DNA of 64,000 nucleotides from Haloarcula marismortui ATCC 43049 (GTDB lineage: Archaea; Halobacteriota; Halobacteria; Halobacteriales; Haloarculaceae). The translations under genes were made by a program, and so were the position numbers. The notes under the pieces were generated by a model, which searched no databases, was not told where the DNA came from, and worked only from the letters and a program-made list of their open reading frames with translations. The stretch spans positions 248,001 to 312,000 of the forward strand of contig NC_006395.1 in assembly GCF_000011085.1 (NCBI RefSeq). The letters run 5' to 3'. Below, piece after piece: positions 1 through 8,300 of the stretch (positions are counted from its first letter, which is position 1; each line of letters starts with the position of its first letter).

Positions 1-28
1 TCAGCCGCTAACGTCGATTAAGAGCCTT

Positions 29-1609
29 CTACCGCAACCGGAGCACTGCCTCTAGCACGCCACCGCCGAGACACAGTGCTTTGTCGGAGATTTTCGTTGG
101 GTCGACAGACTCGCCACGAGGGTCGACATCGCCGAGTTTGGTGCCCTCGCTGACACTGAGGCCGCCGTGAACTAGGCCGCGAACCAGTCCATCTATCTCG
201 GTTTCGACCGGCCGGTCGCCGACGGTGCCGACCACGTCGCCGGCTGTGACACTATCGCCGATGGCGACCGTCGGGGTCCACTCACCGTCTGTCGGGGCGC
301 GAAGCACCCGCTCGTGAGTGTAGCCACGGCGTTCGCCGGGCTCGCCGTCGTATTCGCTTGCCGTCCCGTCGTAGAACACACGGCCGAGTTCGTGCCCGCG
401 GTCCGTTTCGACGACTGCGTCTACGTCCTCTCCGGCCTCGAAACCGGGCCCCATCCCGACCACCACGTCGGCGTCTTCCCGGCGCGTACCGGTGTCGAAC
501 GCCCCTTTCGCCATAATCGCGTCGACAAGGACCGCCGCGTCGAGGTCGTCAGCGACAGTCGCCTCGGGGTCGACGAGTACCGGCACGACATCGTCGGCGA
601 GCAGTTCGAGTGCCTCGTCGATGTCCGCTGCTGCACGGCCAGTGACTCCTTCGACTTCCACCTCGTCTTCGTACAGCGCCGCGCCGAAGGCGACCGCCCG
701 CCGGACGACTGTCGGTTGGTCGACTTCGGTGACGATGACCGGAAAGCCGGCCTGCTGAAGCCGATAGACGACGCCGCTGCCGAGGTCGCCGCCACCGCGG
801 ACGACGACGAGGTCGTCGAGATTCAGGCGCGTCGCCCGCGCACCGGTGGCGTCGTGGCGGTCCATGGTGACCTCGGCGAGAACCGAGAGCGCGACGGCGG
901 CCGGCCCGCTCCCGCCGAGGTCGAGTCCCACCGGTGTCTGGACCCGGCTGAGGTCCCGACGGGCGTACCCGGACTCGGCGAGCGAATCGAGCACGTGGTT
1001 GGCCTTTGTCTCGCTTGCGACGAGGCCAACGTAGCCAGCCTCGCCGTCCAGCGCTGCGGCGACGGCAGCCTGATCGAACGTCCCGCTCCGCGTCGCGACG
1101 GCCACGGCTGTCTCTGTCCCCATCGGCAGGTCACCGAGCGCCTCTCCGTATTCGCCGTGAATCACGTCCGTCTCGTCGGGGAACTGCGTCGGGTCGGCGT
1201 ACGCCTCGCGGTCGTCGACCACGGTGACGGCGTAGCCCAGTCGCTCCGCCAGTGGGGCCAGTTCGACGCTGATGTGGCCGCCGCCGGCGATGTAGAGCTG
1301 TGCCTGTCCGCGAACATGGTCGATGAACACGTCCATCTCGCCGCCACAGACCATGCCCGTGTTGCCGCCGCGTTCGAGTTCGTACGTCCGGATACCAGGG
1401 TCGTCGGCTCCCGAAAGCACTGACCGGGCGTCCTGTACGGCGAGATGCTCGACCGTGCCGCCACCGATGGTTCCGTACTCTTCGTCAGCGGTGACGATCA
1501 TCTTGTCCCCCACGTCCCGCGGTGCGCTGCCGTCCTTGCGGACGATAGTCAGGAGCGCCGCCGGCTTTCCTTGCGCTGCCAGTTCATCAAGCTGTTCGAA
1601 CAGGCTCAT
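29..1609 (-). CDS. xdhC: XdhC-YqeB fusion, molybdenum hydroxylase maturation factor
   Basis: This 526-residue protein should deliver or sulfurate the molybdenum cofactor for the xanthine dehydrogenase-family enzymes encoded just upstream. Residues about 1-255 match XdhC/CoxI: GTIGGGTVEH near 46, VCGGEMDVF near 88, and a Rossmann loop YIAGGGHIS near 106. Residues about 265-526 match the YqeB/EF2563 family, with a second nucleotide-type loop VRGGGDLGSG near 270. In many bacteria these are separate genes, so the fusion is notable. I chose the ATG at 1609 because XdhC homology begins there and it overlaps the preceding dsrH-like stop by 4 nt. An in-frame extension to 1951 runs through the neighbouring gene and is rejected. 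XdhC function is well known from the family; the role of YqeB is inferred. Confidence 0.9.
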   Translation of the reverse strand: MSLFEQLDELAAQGKPAALLTIVRKDGSAPRDVGDKMIVTADEEYGTIGGGTVEHLAVQDARSVLSGADDPGIRTYELERGGNTGMVCGGEMDVFIDHVRGQAQLYIAGGGHISVELAPLAERLGYAVTVVDDREAYADPTQFPDETDVIHGEYGEALGDLPMGTETAVAVATRSGTFDQAAVAAALDGEAGYVGLVASETKANHVLDSLAESGYARRDLSRVQTPVGLDLGGSGPAAVALSVLAEVTMDRHDATGARATRLNLDDLVVVRGGGDLGSGVVYRLQQAGFPVIVTEVDQPTVVRRAVAFGAALYEDEVEVEGVTGRAAADIDEALELLADDVVPVLVDPEATVADDLDAAVLVDAIMAKGAFDTGTRREDADVVVGMGPGFEAGEDVDAVVETDRGHELGRVFYDGTASEYDGEPGERRGYTHERVLRAPTDGEWTPTVAIGDSVTAGDVVGTVGDRPVETEIDGLVRGLVHGGLSVSEGTKLGDVDPRGESVDPTKISDKALCLGGGVLEAVLRLR

Positions 1610-1851
1610 ACGAAGCTCTTGACCTCCTGTTCGACCAGGCGTTCGACTACGGCGTCGTAGGATATCCGGTCGATGTCCGGCGGCAGCGAGACACCACGCA
1701 CGGCCACGTCTCTCGCGACCGCTGAAACTGGTGCGTCGATATCCGGTGTGAGGTAGACGCCGTCCTGAATCAGGACGACGTGCGCCTCGGGGTCCCCGGC
1801 GGCAGTACGCAGTCCGATTTCTGCCATCGGCTTGTCGATGAGATATAGCAT
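1606..1851 (-). CDS. DsrH/TusB-like sulfur-relay protein
   Basis: A small 81-residue protein of the DsrEFH/TusBCD fold. It has the family pattern of an N-terminal strand followed by VVLIQDGVY near residue 25. It has no cysteine at all, so it cannot itself carry a persulfide and probably plays a structural role in a DsrE-F-H oligomer. It overlaps the XdhC-YqeB start by 4 nt and lies 2 nt after the DsrF-like gene, so the three are co-transcribed and probably translationally coupled. The family assignment rests on short motifs and on the E-F-H gene order. Confidence 0.7.
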   Translation of the reverse strand: MLYLIDKPMAEIGLRTAAGDPEAHVVLIQDGVYLTPDIDAPVSAVARDVAVRGVSLPPDIDRISYDAVVERLVEQEVKSFV

Positions 1852-1853
1852 TG

Positions 1854-2207
1854 TCAGAAGTCCAGTGTCCGGTCGGCGTCACGGATTCGGGCGGTGACGC
1901 GGTCGTCCGACCAGACGGCCACGTCGTCGGCGATTTCGCTCTCGTCGACACCGCGCTCGGCCATTGCCGCGCCGTCCGCGACCATCTGTCCGTCCTGTTC
2001 CGCCAGGTCGACGACGTGCCCGCTCATGTTGAGCGCCTCGCGGTCGACAGCATCTCGAGCGCCGTACACGCCGTCCTGCGTGAATATCACAGTCACGTCG
2101 TGCATATCGAAGCCAGCCGCGACGCCACGGGCGGCGCGCAGCCCCTCCGGGACGTGGACTCGGCCGTACGGTGCACGGGTGAGCAATACCACGACCTCTC
2201 GTTTCAT
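1854..2207 (-). CDS. DsrF/TusC-like sulfur-relay protein
   Basis: This 117-residue DsrE/F-fold protein begins with a hydrophobic strand (VVVLLTRAPYG) and has the IFTQDGVYGARD segment typical of this superfamily. No cysteine is present, as in the neighbouring DsrH-like protein. It overlaps the DsrE-like gene by 4 nt. The DsrE-DsrF-DsrH order mirrors the sulfur-relay heterohexamers of sulfur oxidisers and of 2-thiouridine synthesis. Here the trio sits between molybdenum hydroxylase genes and their maturation gene, which suggests sulfur supply to the molybdenum cofactor (inference). Confidence 0.7.
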   Translation of the reverse strand: MKREVVVLLTRAPYGRVHVPEGLRAARGVAAGFDMHDVTVIFTQDGVYGARDAVDREALNMSGHVVDLAEQDGQMVADGAAMAERGVDESEIADDVAVWSDDRVTARIRDADRTLDF

Positions 2208-2575
2208 AGCGAAACCACCCGGTCGGCCTCGCCGATGATGTCCGCCAGGTCAGGGAGTAGCCCAACTTCGACGCCCTCGGGGTAGTCGGCGGGTGCGTCG
2301 ATTCCGCGTGCGTCGACACAGAGCCCACAGCAGATGACTTCCGCCCCGTCCGCGATAAGCTCCTGAAACTTCTCGGTCGGCATTTCGTCGTACAGTCCGC
2401 TGTCCGAACAGCCGGGTAGGGTCTGGTCCGCGACGGGGACGAGCGCGCCGTCGAGGTAGTGGAAGTAGCTCACCTCGTGGCCCTGATCCAGCGCCGCTCG
2501 CCCCAGCTCGTAGGCGGTGCGCCACCGCTCGCTGTCGAAGGGACCCCCTGTCAGCAGAAAGCCGATGTACGCCAT
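2204..2575 (-). CDS. DsrE/TusD-like sulfur-relay protein
   Basis: This 123-residue protein is the only one of the trio with candidate sulfur-carrying cysteines: ICCGLCVDARG near residues 86-96, in the region where DsrE/TusD proteins carry their active cysteine. The N-terminal MAYIGFLLTGGPF strand fits the DsrE fold. I start at the ATG at 2575; the frame is open to 2656, but the extra residues are not family-like. It follows the hydroxylase large subunit by about 100 nt and overlaps the DsrF-like gene. Sulfur transfer to Moco is an inference from context. Confidence 0.75.
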   Translation of the reverse strand: MAYIGFLLTGGPFDSERWRTAYELGRAALDQGHEVSYFHYLDGALVPVADQTLPGCSDSGLYDEMPTEKFQELIADGAEVICCGLCVDARGIDAPADYPEGVEVGLLPDLADIIGEADRVVSL

Positions 2576-2676
2576 ACTGTCGGAATTTCGGTGAACCGGT
2601 CTTAATAGTTTGCCTGACACACGAGGAAGGTCTCTGGGTGTGGCACTTTTCAGCAAAATACCGACCGTTCGGTAAC

Positions 2677-5157
2677 TTATTTTCCGGCACCGGACTGGTC
2701 GTCCAGTGCCGCCATTAGGTCCTCCGCAGTGAACGGCAACTCGGTCAGCCGAACGCCGACGGCGTCGCGGATGGCGTTTGAGAGCGCCGGCGGCACGCCG
2801 TTCGTCGGGAGTTCCGCGATAGACTTCGCGCCGAATGGACCGGTCGGTTCGTGTGTTTCGACCAGAATCGTCTCCATTTCAGGGTGGTCCGTCGTTCGCG
2901 GCATCCCGTACTGGCGGAAGCCGAGCACGTCTGGATTCCCGTCCTCATCGAAGGTCAGGTCGCCGCTCGTGGCGTATTCGAGGCTCATGTGCTCGCCGCC
3001 CTCTATCTGGCCTTCGACCAGCGCGGGATTTATTGCGACGCCACAGTCGGCCGCAAACACTAGCTTGTTGAGTTCGTACTCGCCAGTTTCCGTATCGACA
3101 GTCACGTCGACGAACTGCGCGCCGTAGGGGGGCGGGCTCTCGTCAGTCGAATGGTTCCCGTCCCCGAGGATGTGTTCGCGCTCGTCATCGCCGTATGTCG
3201 CTTCATAGCCGATTTCTTCCAGCGACACGCGCTTCCCGGTCCGCTCGCTGTATACGCCGCCGTCGCCGGTGTCGAGCACGTCCGGCGGCTCCTCGAGCAG
3301 TTTCGCCCCCCACTCCAGCAACCGCTCTTTGGCGTCCTCGGCGGCGTTCTTTACCGCGCGGCCGCTGATGTATGTCGTTGAAGAGGCGTACGCGCCATAG
3401 TCGAACGGCGTCAGGTCGGTATCGGCGGCGATGACGACGACATCCTCGGGGGTGCAACCCAGCACCTCGGCGGCAATCTGGGAGAACATCGTGTCCGCGC
3501 CGGTCCCGGTGTCGACGCCGCCGACCTGCAGGTGGAAGCTCCCGTCCTCGTTCATCTGTACCTGCGCTGCGCCGAGTTCCTTCCCCGCGACACCGCTCCC
3601 TTGGGCGATGAGCGCCATTCCGACCCCGCGCTTGCGGTGGTCTTCGTCGGGCTGTTCGAGGTCGTCGTAGCCGATGGCTTCCTTCCCGCGGTCGACGCAC
3701 TCGCGGATGCCACACGAGCGAATCTCCCGGGTGAAGCGGTCACCGTCTTTCAGGATTGCGACGCTCCGGTCGAGGTCGCCCTCCCGGACCGCGTTCTGCA
3801 GGCGGAACTCGATGGGGTCGAAGTCGAGGCGACGGGCTACCTCGTCTATGTGCGCTTCGACGGCGAAATGCCCCTGCGGCGCGCCGTAGCCCCGCATGGC
3901 TGCCCCCATGGGGAGGTTCGTGTGTACTACATCCCCTGAAAAGCGGACGTTCGAGACCCGGGGATAGAGTGGCAGTGGCTTCGTTCCGACGTTGTTCGCG
4001 ACGGTCATGCCGTGGGTGCCGTAGGCTCCCGAGTTCGACAGCGTGTAGAGGTCCATCGCCTCGATGTCGCCGTCGTCAGTCACTGCGGTCTGCATCTGCA
4101 TCTGCATCGGATGCCGAAAGCGAAGCGCGGTGAACTCCTCCTGACGACTCATTTCCAGTTTGACTGGCCGGTCGGCCGCCAGATGCAATGCGAACGTTAT
4201 CGGCTCGATTGCCATCTCCTGTTTTGACCCGAATCCAGCGCCGATACGCGGTTTCTTCACCCGCACGTCACGGATGGGCACGTCGAACAGGTGCGCTATC
4301 TGGCGACGGGTGTGAAAGGGAACCTGCGTTGCCGTAATGAACACGTGCCGGTCGTCCTCGTCCGTGTAGGCGATGGTCGTGTGCGGCTCGGGGACGCAGT
4401 GGGACTGGTACGGCGTTTCCCACTCCGTCTCGATGACGTGCCGCTCGTCGTCGTTGCTGGCCCGCTCAAACGCCGAATTCACGTCACCGAGTTCGCCCTC
4501 GAAGTGCGATTCGAGGTTCCGGTTGTAGTCCGCGCCCGACTGCTTGTTTTCTACGTCATCAGCCTCGAACAGTTGTGGCGCGTCCTCGTCAAGGGCTTCT
4601 TCGGGGTCGAATACGGCATCCAGCTCCCGGTACTCGATTTCGACTTTCCGGGCGGCTCGGTCTGCTGTCTCCGGGTCATCGGCTGCGACAGCAGCGACCG
4701 GGTCGCCGACGAAACGGACGTGCTCGCGCAACACTTTCAGGTCCCACGGGCTCGGCTCGGGGTATGACTGGCCCGAACTGGAGTACAGCTTGTCCGGGAC
4801 CACGTCGTCGAACGGCGTGATGACGGCGTCGACCCCGTCCATCGCCTCGGCGGCGCTCGTGTCGACCGACTCGACGTAGCCGTGGGCGATGTCGCTGCGA
4901 ACGACCTTGCCGTGGGCGAGGTCGGGGAACCGGTCGCGGTAGTCCGCCGTGTAGCGGGCTTGCCCGGTGACGATTTTCCGTGCGTCGTCTTTCTCCTCGT
5001 CCACGGTAATGGCGTCGCGCTCCGATTCGGGCTTCCGGTCGGGTTCGCGTGCCGCCCCCGTCTCTGACTCCCTGTCGGCTTCGGCTGGGTCCGATTCCGT
5101 CCTCTCTGTCCCTTCGGGTTGCTTGCTCGTCTCCCGTACCCGGTCTGAATCGCTCAC
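2677..5157 (-). CDS. Xanthine dehydrogenase-family molybdopterin-binding subunit (copy A)
   Basis: A molybdenum-binding large subunit (826 residues) of the xanthine oxidase family. The N-terminal domain has GQARYTADYRDRFPD near residues 55-70, then the Moco domain with RIGAGFGSKQEM, AMRGYGAPQGH and the glutamate region FGAKSIAELPTN near the C terminus, which matches the catalytic Glu of the family. A charged 45-residue head rich in Glu, Ser and Arg precedes the domain, a halophilic feature. I start at the GTG at 5157, whose GTGA overlaps the TGA stop of the Fe-S subunit. The substrate cannot be read from sequence; purine or a related N-heterocycle is inferred from the surrounding hydrolases. 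No FAD subunit gene lies nearby. Confidence 0.9.
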   Translation of the reverse strand: MSDSDRVRETSKQPEGTERTESDPAEADRESETGAAREPDRKPESERDAITVDEEKDDARKIVTGQARYTADYRDRFPDLAHGKVVRSDIAHGYVESVDTSAAEAMDGVDAVITPFDDVVPDKLYSSSGQSYPEPSPWDLKVLREHVRFVGDPVAAVAADDPETADRAARKVEIEYRELDAVFDPEEALDEDAPQLFEADDVENKQSGADYNRNLESHFEGELGDVNSAFERASNDDERHVIETEWETPYQSHCVPEPHTTIAYTDEDDRHVFITATQVPFHTRRQIAHLFDVPIRDVRVKKPRIGAGFGSKQEMAIEPITFALHLAADRPVKLEMSRQEEFTALRFRHPMQMQMQTAVTDDGDIEAMDLYTLSNSGAYGTHGMTVANNVGTKPLPLYPRVSNVRFSGDVVHTNLPMGAAMRGYGAPQGHFAVEAHIDEVARRLDFDPIEFRLQNAVREGDLDRSVAILKDGDRFTREIRSCGIRECVDRGKEAIGYDDLEQPDEDHRKRGVGMALIAQGSGVAGKELGAAQVQMNEDGSFHLQVGGVDTGTGADTMFSQIAAEVLGCTPEDVVVIAADTDLTPFDYGAYASSTTYISGRAVKNAAEDAKERLLEWGAKLLEEPPDVLDTGDGGVYSERTGKRVSLEEIGYEATYGDDEREHILGDGNHSTDESPPPYGAQFVDVTVDTETGEYELNKLVFAADCGVAINPALVEGQIEGGEHMSLEYATSGDLTFDEDGNPDVLGFRQYGMPRTTDHPEMETILVETHEPTGPFGAKSIAELPTNGVPPALSNAIRDAVGVRLTELPFTAEDLMAALDDQSGAGK

Positions 5158-5732
5158 TGATCGCCCTCCATGCAATCGCAGTCGCCGAGTGAACACTCGG
5201 TCACCGTGGCGGCCCCGCCGTCGCCATCCATTGCCTGCCCACCATCGGCGGCGACGGCTGTGTCGCTGTCCATCCGCTCGGCGGCGTCTAGCACCGCTTC
5301 GACGATTTTCTTGTAGCCAGTACACCGACAGAGGTTGTCCGACAGGGCTTCCCGGACCTCCTGTTCGGTCGGGTTCGGGTTCGTCTCCAGCAGCGCCGTC
5401 GAGCGCATGATCATCCCCGGGATACAGAAGCCACACTGTAGCGCAGTATTGTCGACGAATGCCTGTTGCACCGGATGCAGGTCGTCCTGTTCGCCCAGGC
5501 CTTCGATTGTCTCGACGGATGTGTCCCGTACTTTCGTCACCGGCTCGACGCAGGATTTCACCGGTTCGCCGTCGACGTGGACCGTACAGAAGCCGCACGC
5601 GCCGGTGTCACACCCCCGTTTCGATCCGGTGTACCCGTTCCGCCGAAGGACATCGAGAAGCGAATCGGACTTCGATGCTTCGACAGTCCGTTCCACACCG
5701 TTAATTTCTAGTTCGATTTCCATATGACTCAT
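5154..5732 (-). CDS. [2Fe-2S] subunit of molybdenum hydroxylase (copy A)
   Basis: A 192-residue iron-sulfur subunit that passes electrons from the molybdenum site. Residues 41-61 hold a complete plant-type cluster motif (C41, C46, C49, C61: GCDTGACGFC). The C-terminal helical domain holds the second cluster, with QCGFCIPGM and CRCTGY. It ends in an unusual cysteine tail, ECSLGDCDC, not typical of this family. The ATG at 5732 is chosen as the first start next to the conserved ferredoxin strand; an internal ATG at 5723 is possible and an upstream one at 5804 unlikely. It overlaps the large subunit by 4 nt. Confidence 0.9.
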   Translation of the reverse strand: MSHMEIELEINGVERTVEASKSDSLLDVLRRNGYTGSKRGCDTGACGFCTVHVDGEPVKSCVEPVTKVRDTSVETIEGLGEQDDLHPVQQAFVDNTALQCGFCIPGMIMRSTALLETNPNPTEQEVREALSDNLCRCTGYKKIVEAVLDAAERMDSDTAVAADGGQAMDGDGGAATVTECSLGDCDCMEGDQ

Positions 5733-5849
5733 CAGCTCGCTGGCTATGTCAGCAACGTGACGAACAGAGCGGTAAATAGCTATCGCGGATTTGCGATATG
5801 CCACGCCGACACACCGGTTCTGTTGGCGTGACTGTCACCGCGATCGGAG

Positions 5850-8300
5850 CTAGGCTTTGCGCTCGTCCAGTTTTGCCTTGATTTTCTCGGCGGAAATGGG
5901 CATTTCCCGGATACGGACGCCGACGGCGTCCCGGACGGCGTTGGACAGCGCCGGCGGGACTGTGTTTGTCGGGACCTCCGCAACCGATTTCGCGCCAAAC
6001 GGACCGGTCGGCTCGTGGGTCTCGACCAGAATCGATTCGATCGGCGGCGTCTCGGCCGCCGACGGCAGTCCGTACTCGTCGAAGTCAGCTATCTCCGCCC
6101 GTCCCTCGTCATCGAGCGTGATACCCTCGCTGACGGCCATCTCGTAGCTCATGTGGTTTGCGCCTTCGATTTGGCCCTCGGCCATCCCGGGGTTGATGGC
6201 GACGCCGCAGTCGACCGCGACGACCAGTTTGTGCACCTCGAACTCGCCGGTTGTCTCATCGACGGTCACGTCGGCGAACTGGGCGGCGAAGGGCGGGGGG
6301 CTCTCCTCGGTGCAGTGGGTCCCCTTCCCCAGGATGTGTTCCCGCTCGTCGTCGCCGTAGGCGGCCTCGTAGCCAATGTCTTCGAGTGTGACCGAATTGC
6401 CGCTCCTCTCGCTGTACACCGTTCCGTCGCCGGTTTCCAGAACATCGACTGGCTCCTCAAGCAGTTTCGCCCCCCAGTCGAGAATCCTTTCTTTGGCGTC
6501 CTCGGCGGCCTTCTTGACGGCCATCCCACTGATGTACGTCGTCGAGGAGGCGTACGCGCCGTAGTCGAACGGCGTCACGTCTGTATCGGACGATTTGACG
6601 ATAATATCGTCCTCGTCACAGCCCAGTACTTCTGCGGCAATCTGGAGGAACGCTGTGTCAGCGCCCGTCCCGATGTCGACGCCGCCGACCTGCAGGTGGA
6701 AGCTCCCGTCCTCGTTCATCATTATCTGAGCGGCCCCGAGCTCGTCGCCGGCGACGCCGGTCCCCTGCGCCGACAGCGCCATCCCGATGCCGCGATGCAG
6801 ATGGTCCGCGTCGGGCTGTTCGAGGTCGTCGTAGCCGATAGCGTCTTTTCCGCGCTCGATACACTCGTCGAGGCCACACGAGCGGATACGGCGGTTCGCT
6901 CCCTCTCCGCCCATCATCCCTGCGATCTCGTCGAGGTCGCCGACTTCCATGTGGTGTCGCCGCCGGAATTCGATGGGGTCGAGACCGAGGTCGCGAGCAA
7001 CCTCGTCGAGATGGCCTTCCAAGGCAAGCGTGCCCTGTGGTGCGCCGTAGCCACGCATTGCGCCGGTCTGTGGCGTGTTCGTGTGGACAATATCGGCCTC
7101 GAACCGGGCGTTCGGGACCTTCGAGTACAGCGGCATCGGCTTGCTTCCGACGTTGCCCGCGACGGTCATCCCGTGGCTGCCGTACGCGCCGGTGTTCGAC
7201 AGGGCGTAGATGTCGATAGCTTCGATATCGCCGTCGTCGGTCACGGCCGTCTTCGCTTTGACTTTCATTGGGTGCCGGGAGCGCATCGCGTAGAACTCCT
7301 CCTCGCGACTGGCCTCGTACAGGACCGGGCGGTCGGTGGCGAGCGATAGCGCCAGCGGAATCGGTTCGACGACCATCGCCTGTTTCCCGCCGAACCCGCC
7401 GCCGACCCGCGGCTTCGTCACCCGGATGTCACGGATCGGGATGTCGAATAGGTGGGCGAGCTGTCTCCGGGTGTGGTTTGGCACCTGCGTACTGGTGATG
7501 AGGACGTGGCGGTCGTCTTCGTCTGTGTACGCCAACGAGGTGTGTTTCTCGACGTTCGCGTGGGACTGGCGGATCGTCTCCCACTCGGTTTCGTGGACGT
7601 GGGTGTCGTCGTCGAGCGCCCCGTCCACGTCGCCCAGTTCGCCCCCGATGTGAGCCATTCGGTTGCGGTCGTAGTCGTGGCCGACGATCTCGTTTTCGAC
7701 CTCGCCGTCCTCGAACAACTGTGGCGCGTCTTCGTTGAAGGCGTCCTCCGGATCGGTGACGTAGTCGTACTCCTCGTACGACACCTCGATAGCCTCGACG
7801 GCGGCAGTCGCGGTCGCCCGGTCTTCTGCCGCGACAGCGGCAATCGGGTCGCCGATGTAACGGACGTGCTCGTTCAGCACGCGCATGTCCCATGGGCTCG
7901 GCTCGGGGTAGGACTGTCCAGCACTGGTGTATTTGGCGTCCGGCACTGTGTCGGATTTGGGTGTCAAGACCGCCTCGACACCGTCCATCGCCTCGGCCGC
8001 ACTCGTGTCGATGCCAGTCACGCGGCCGTGTGGAATTTCGCTTCGGACGACCGCTGCGTACGCGAGGTCGGGATACCGCTCCTCGTAGTCGGCGGTGTAC
8101 TTCGCCTGTCCAGTGACGAGCTTTCGGTCGTCGTACTTCTCTGTCCGGTGGGAGACGCTGTCGCGCTCGCCGGGGGCCTTATGATTGTTCTCGGGTTCGT
8201 CCCATTCGAGTGGGTGCTCCTCGAACCGTTCGTCTTCGACAGTCTCTGACTGTGAGGCCGTTCCGCCGTCGGCCTTGGCTGTCTCGTCGTCGTTACTCAT
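5850..8300 (-). CDS. Xanthine dehydrogenase-family molybdopterin-binding subunit (copy B)
   Basis: This 816-residue large subunit is clearly a tandem paralogue of copy A, sharing TGQAKYTADY, TSAAEAMDGV, QSYPEPSPWD and DYGAYASSTTYISG. Moco signatures are RVGGGFGGKQAM, AMRGYGAPQG and FGAKSVAEVPTN with the catalytic Glu. It differs from A around FGGK (copy A has FGSK) and in the substrate channel, so a different substrate is plausible. The start ATG at 8300 overlaps the upstream Fe-S gene by 8 nt, giving a tightly coupled pair. It is separated from pair A by about 120 nt, and the whole set probably forms one operon reading leftward from about 8.9 kb. Confidence 0.9.
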   Translation of the reverse strand: MSNDDETAKADGGTASQSETVEDERFEEHPLEWDEPENNHKAPGERDSVSHRTEKYDDRKLVTGQAKYTADYEERYPDLAYAAVVRSEIPHGRVTGIDTSAAEAMDGVEAVLTPKSDTVPDAKYTSAGQSYPEPSPWDMRVLNEHVRYIGDPIAAVAAEDRATATAAVEAIEVSYEEYDYVTDPEDAFNEDAPQLFEDGEVENEIVGHDYDRNRMAHIGGELGDVDGALDDDTHVHETEWETIRQSHANVEKHTSLAYTDEDDRHVLITSTQVPNHTRRQLAHLFDIPIRDIRVTKPRVGGGFGGKQAMVVEPIPLALSLATDRPVLYEASREEEFYAMRSRHPMKVKAKTAVTDDGDIEAIDIYALSNTGAYGSHGMTVAGNVGSKPMPLYSKVPNARFEADIVHTNTPQTGAMRGYGAPQGTLALEGHLDEVARDLGLDPIEFRRRHHMEVGDLDEIAGMMGGEGANRRIRSCGLDECIERGKDAIGYDDLEQPDADHLHRGIGMALSAQGTGVAGDELGAAQIMMNEDGSFHLQVGGVDIGTGADTAFLQIAAEVLGCDEDDIIVKSSDTDVTPFDYGAYASSTTYISGMAVKKAAEDAKERILDWGAKLLEEPVDVLETGDGTVYSERSGNSVTLEDIGYEAAYGDDEREHILGKGTHCTEESPPPFAAQFADVTVDETTGEFEVHKLVVAVDCGVAINPGMAEGQIEGANHMSYEMAVSEGITLDDEGRAEIADFDEYGLPSAAETPPIESILVETHEPTGPFGAKSVAEVPTNTVPPALSNAVRDAVGVRIREMPISAEKIKAKLDERKA

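Noticed and set aside
314-1423. Long plus-strand frame (369 codons) opposite xdhC
   Set aside because: It is the GC-driven shadow of the XdhC-YqeB gene; the minus-strand protein has clear family motifs and this one has none.
6015-7349. Plus-strand frame of 444 codons opposite the hydroxylase large subunit B
   Set aside because: Antisense shadow of a well-supported gene; no recognisable domain.
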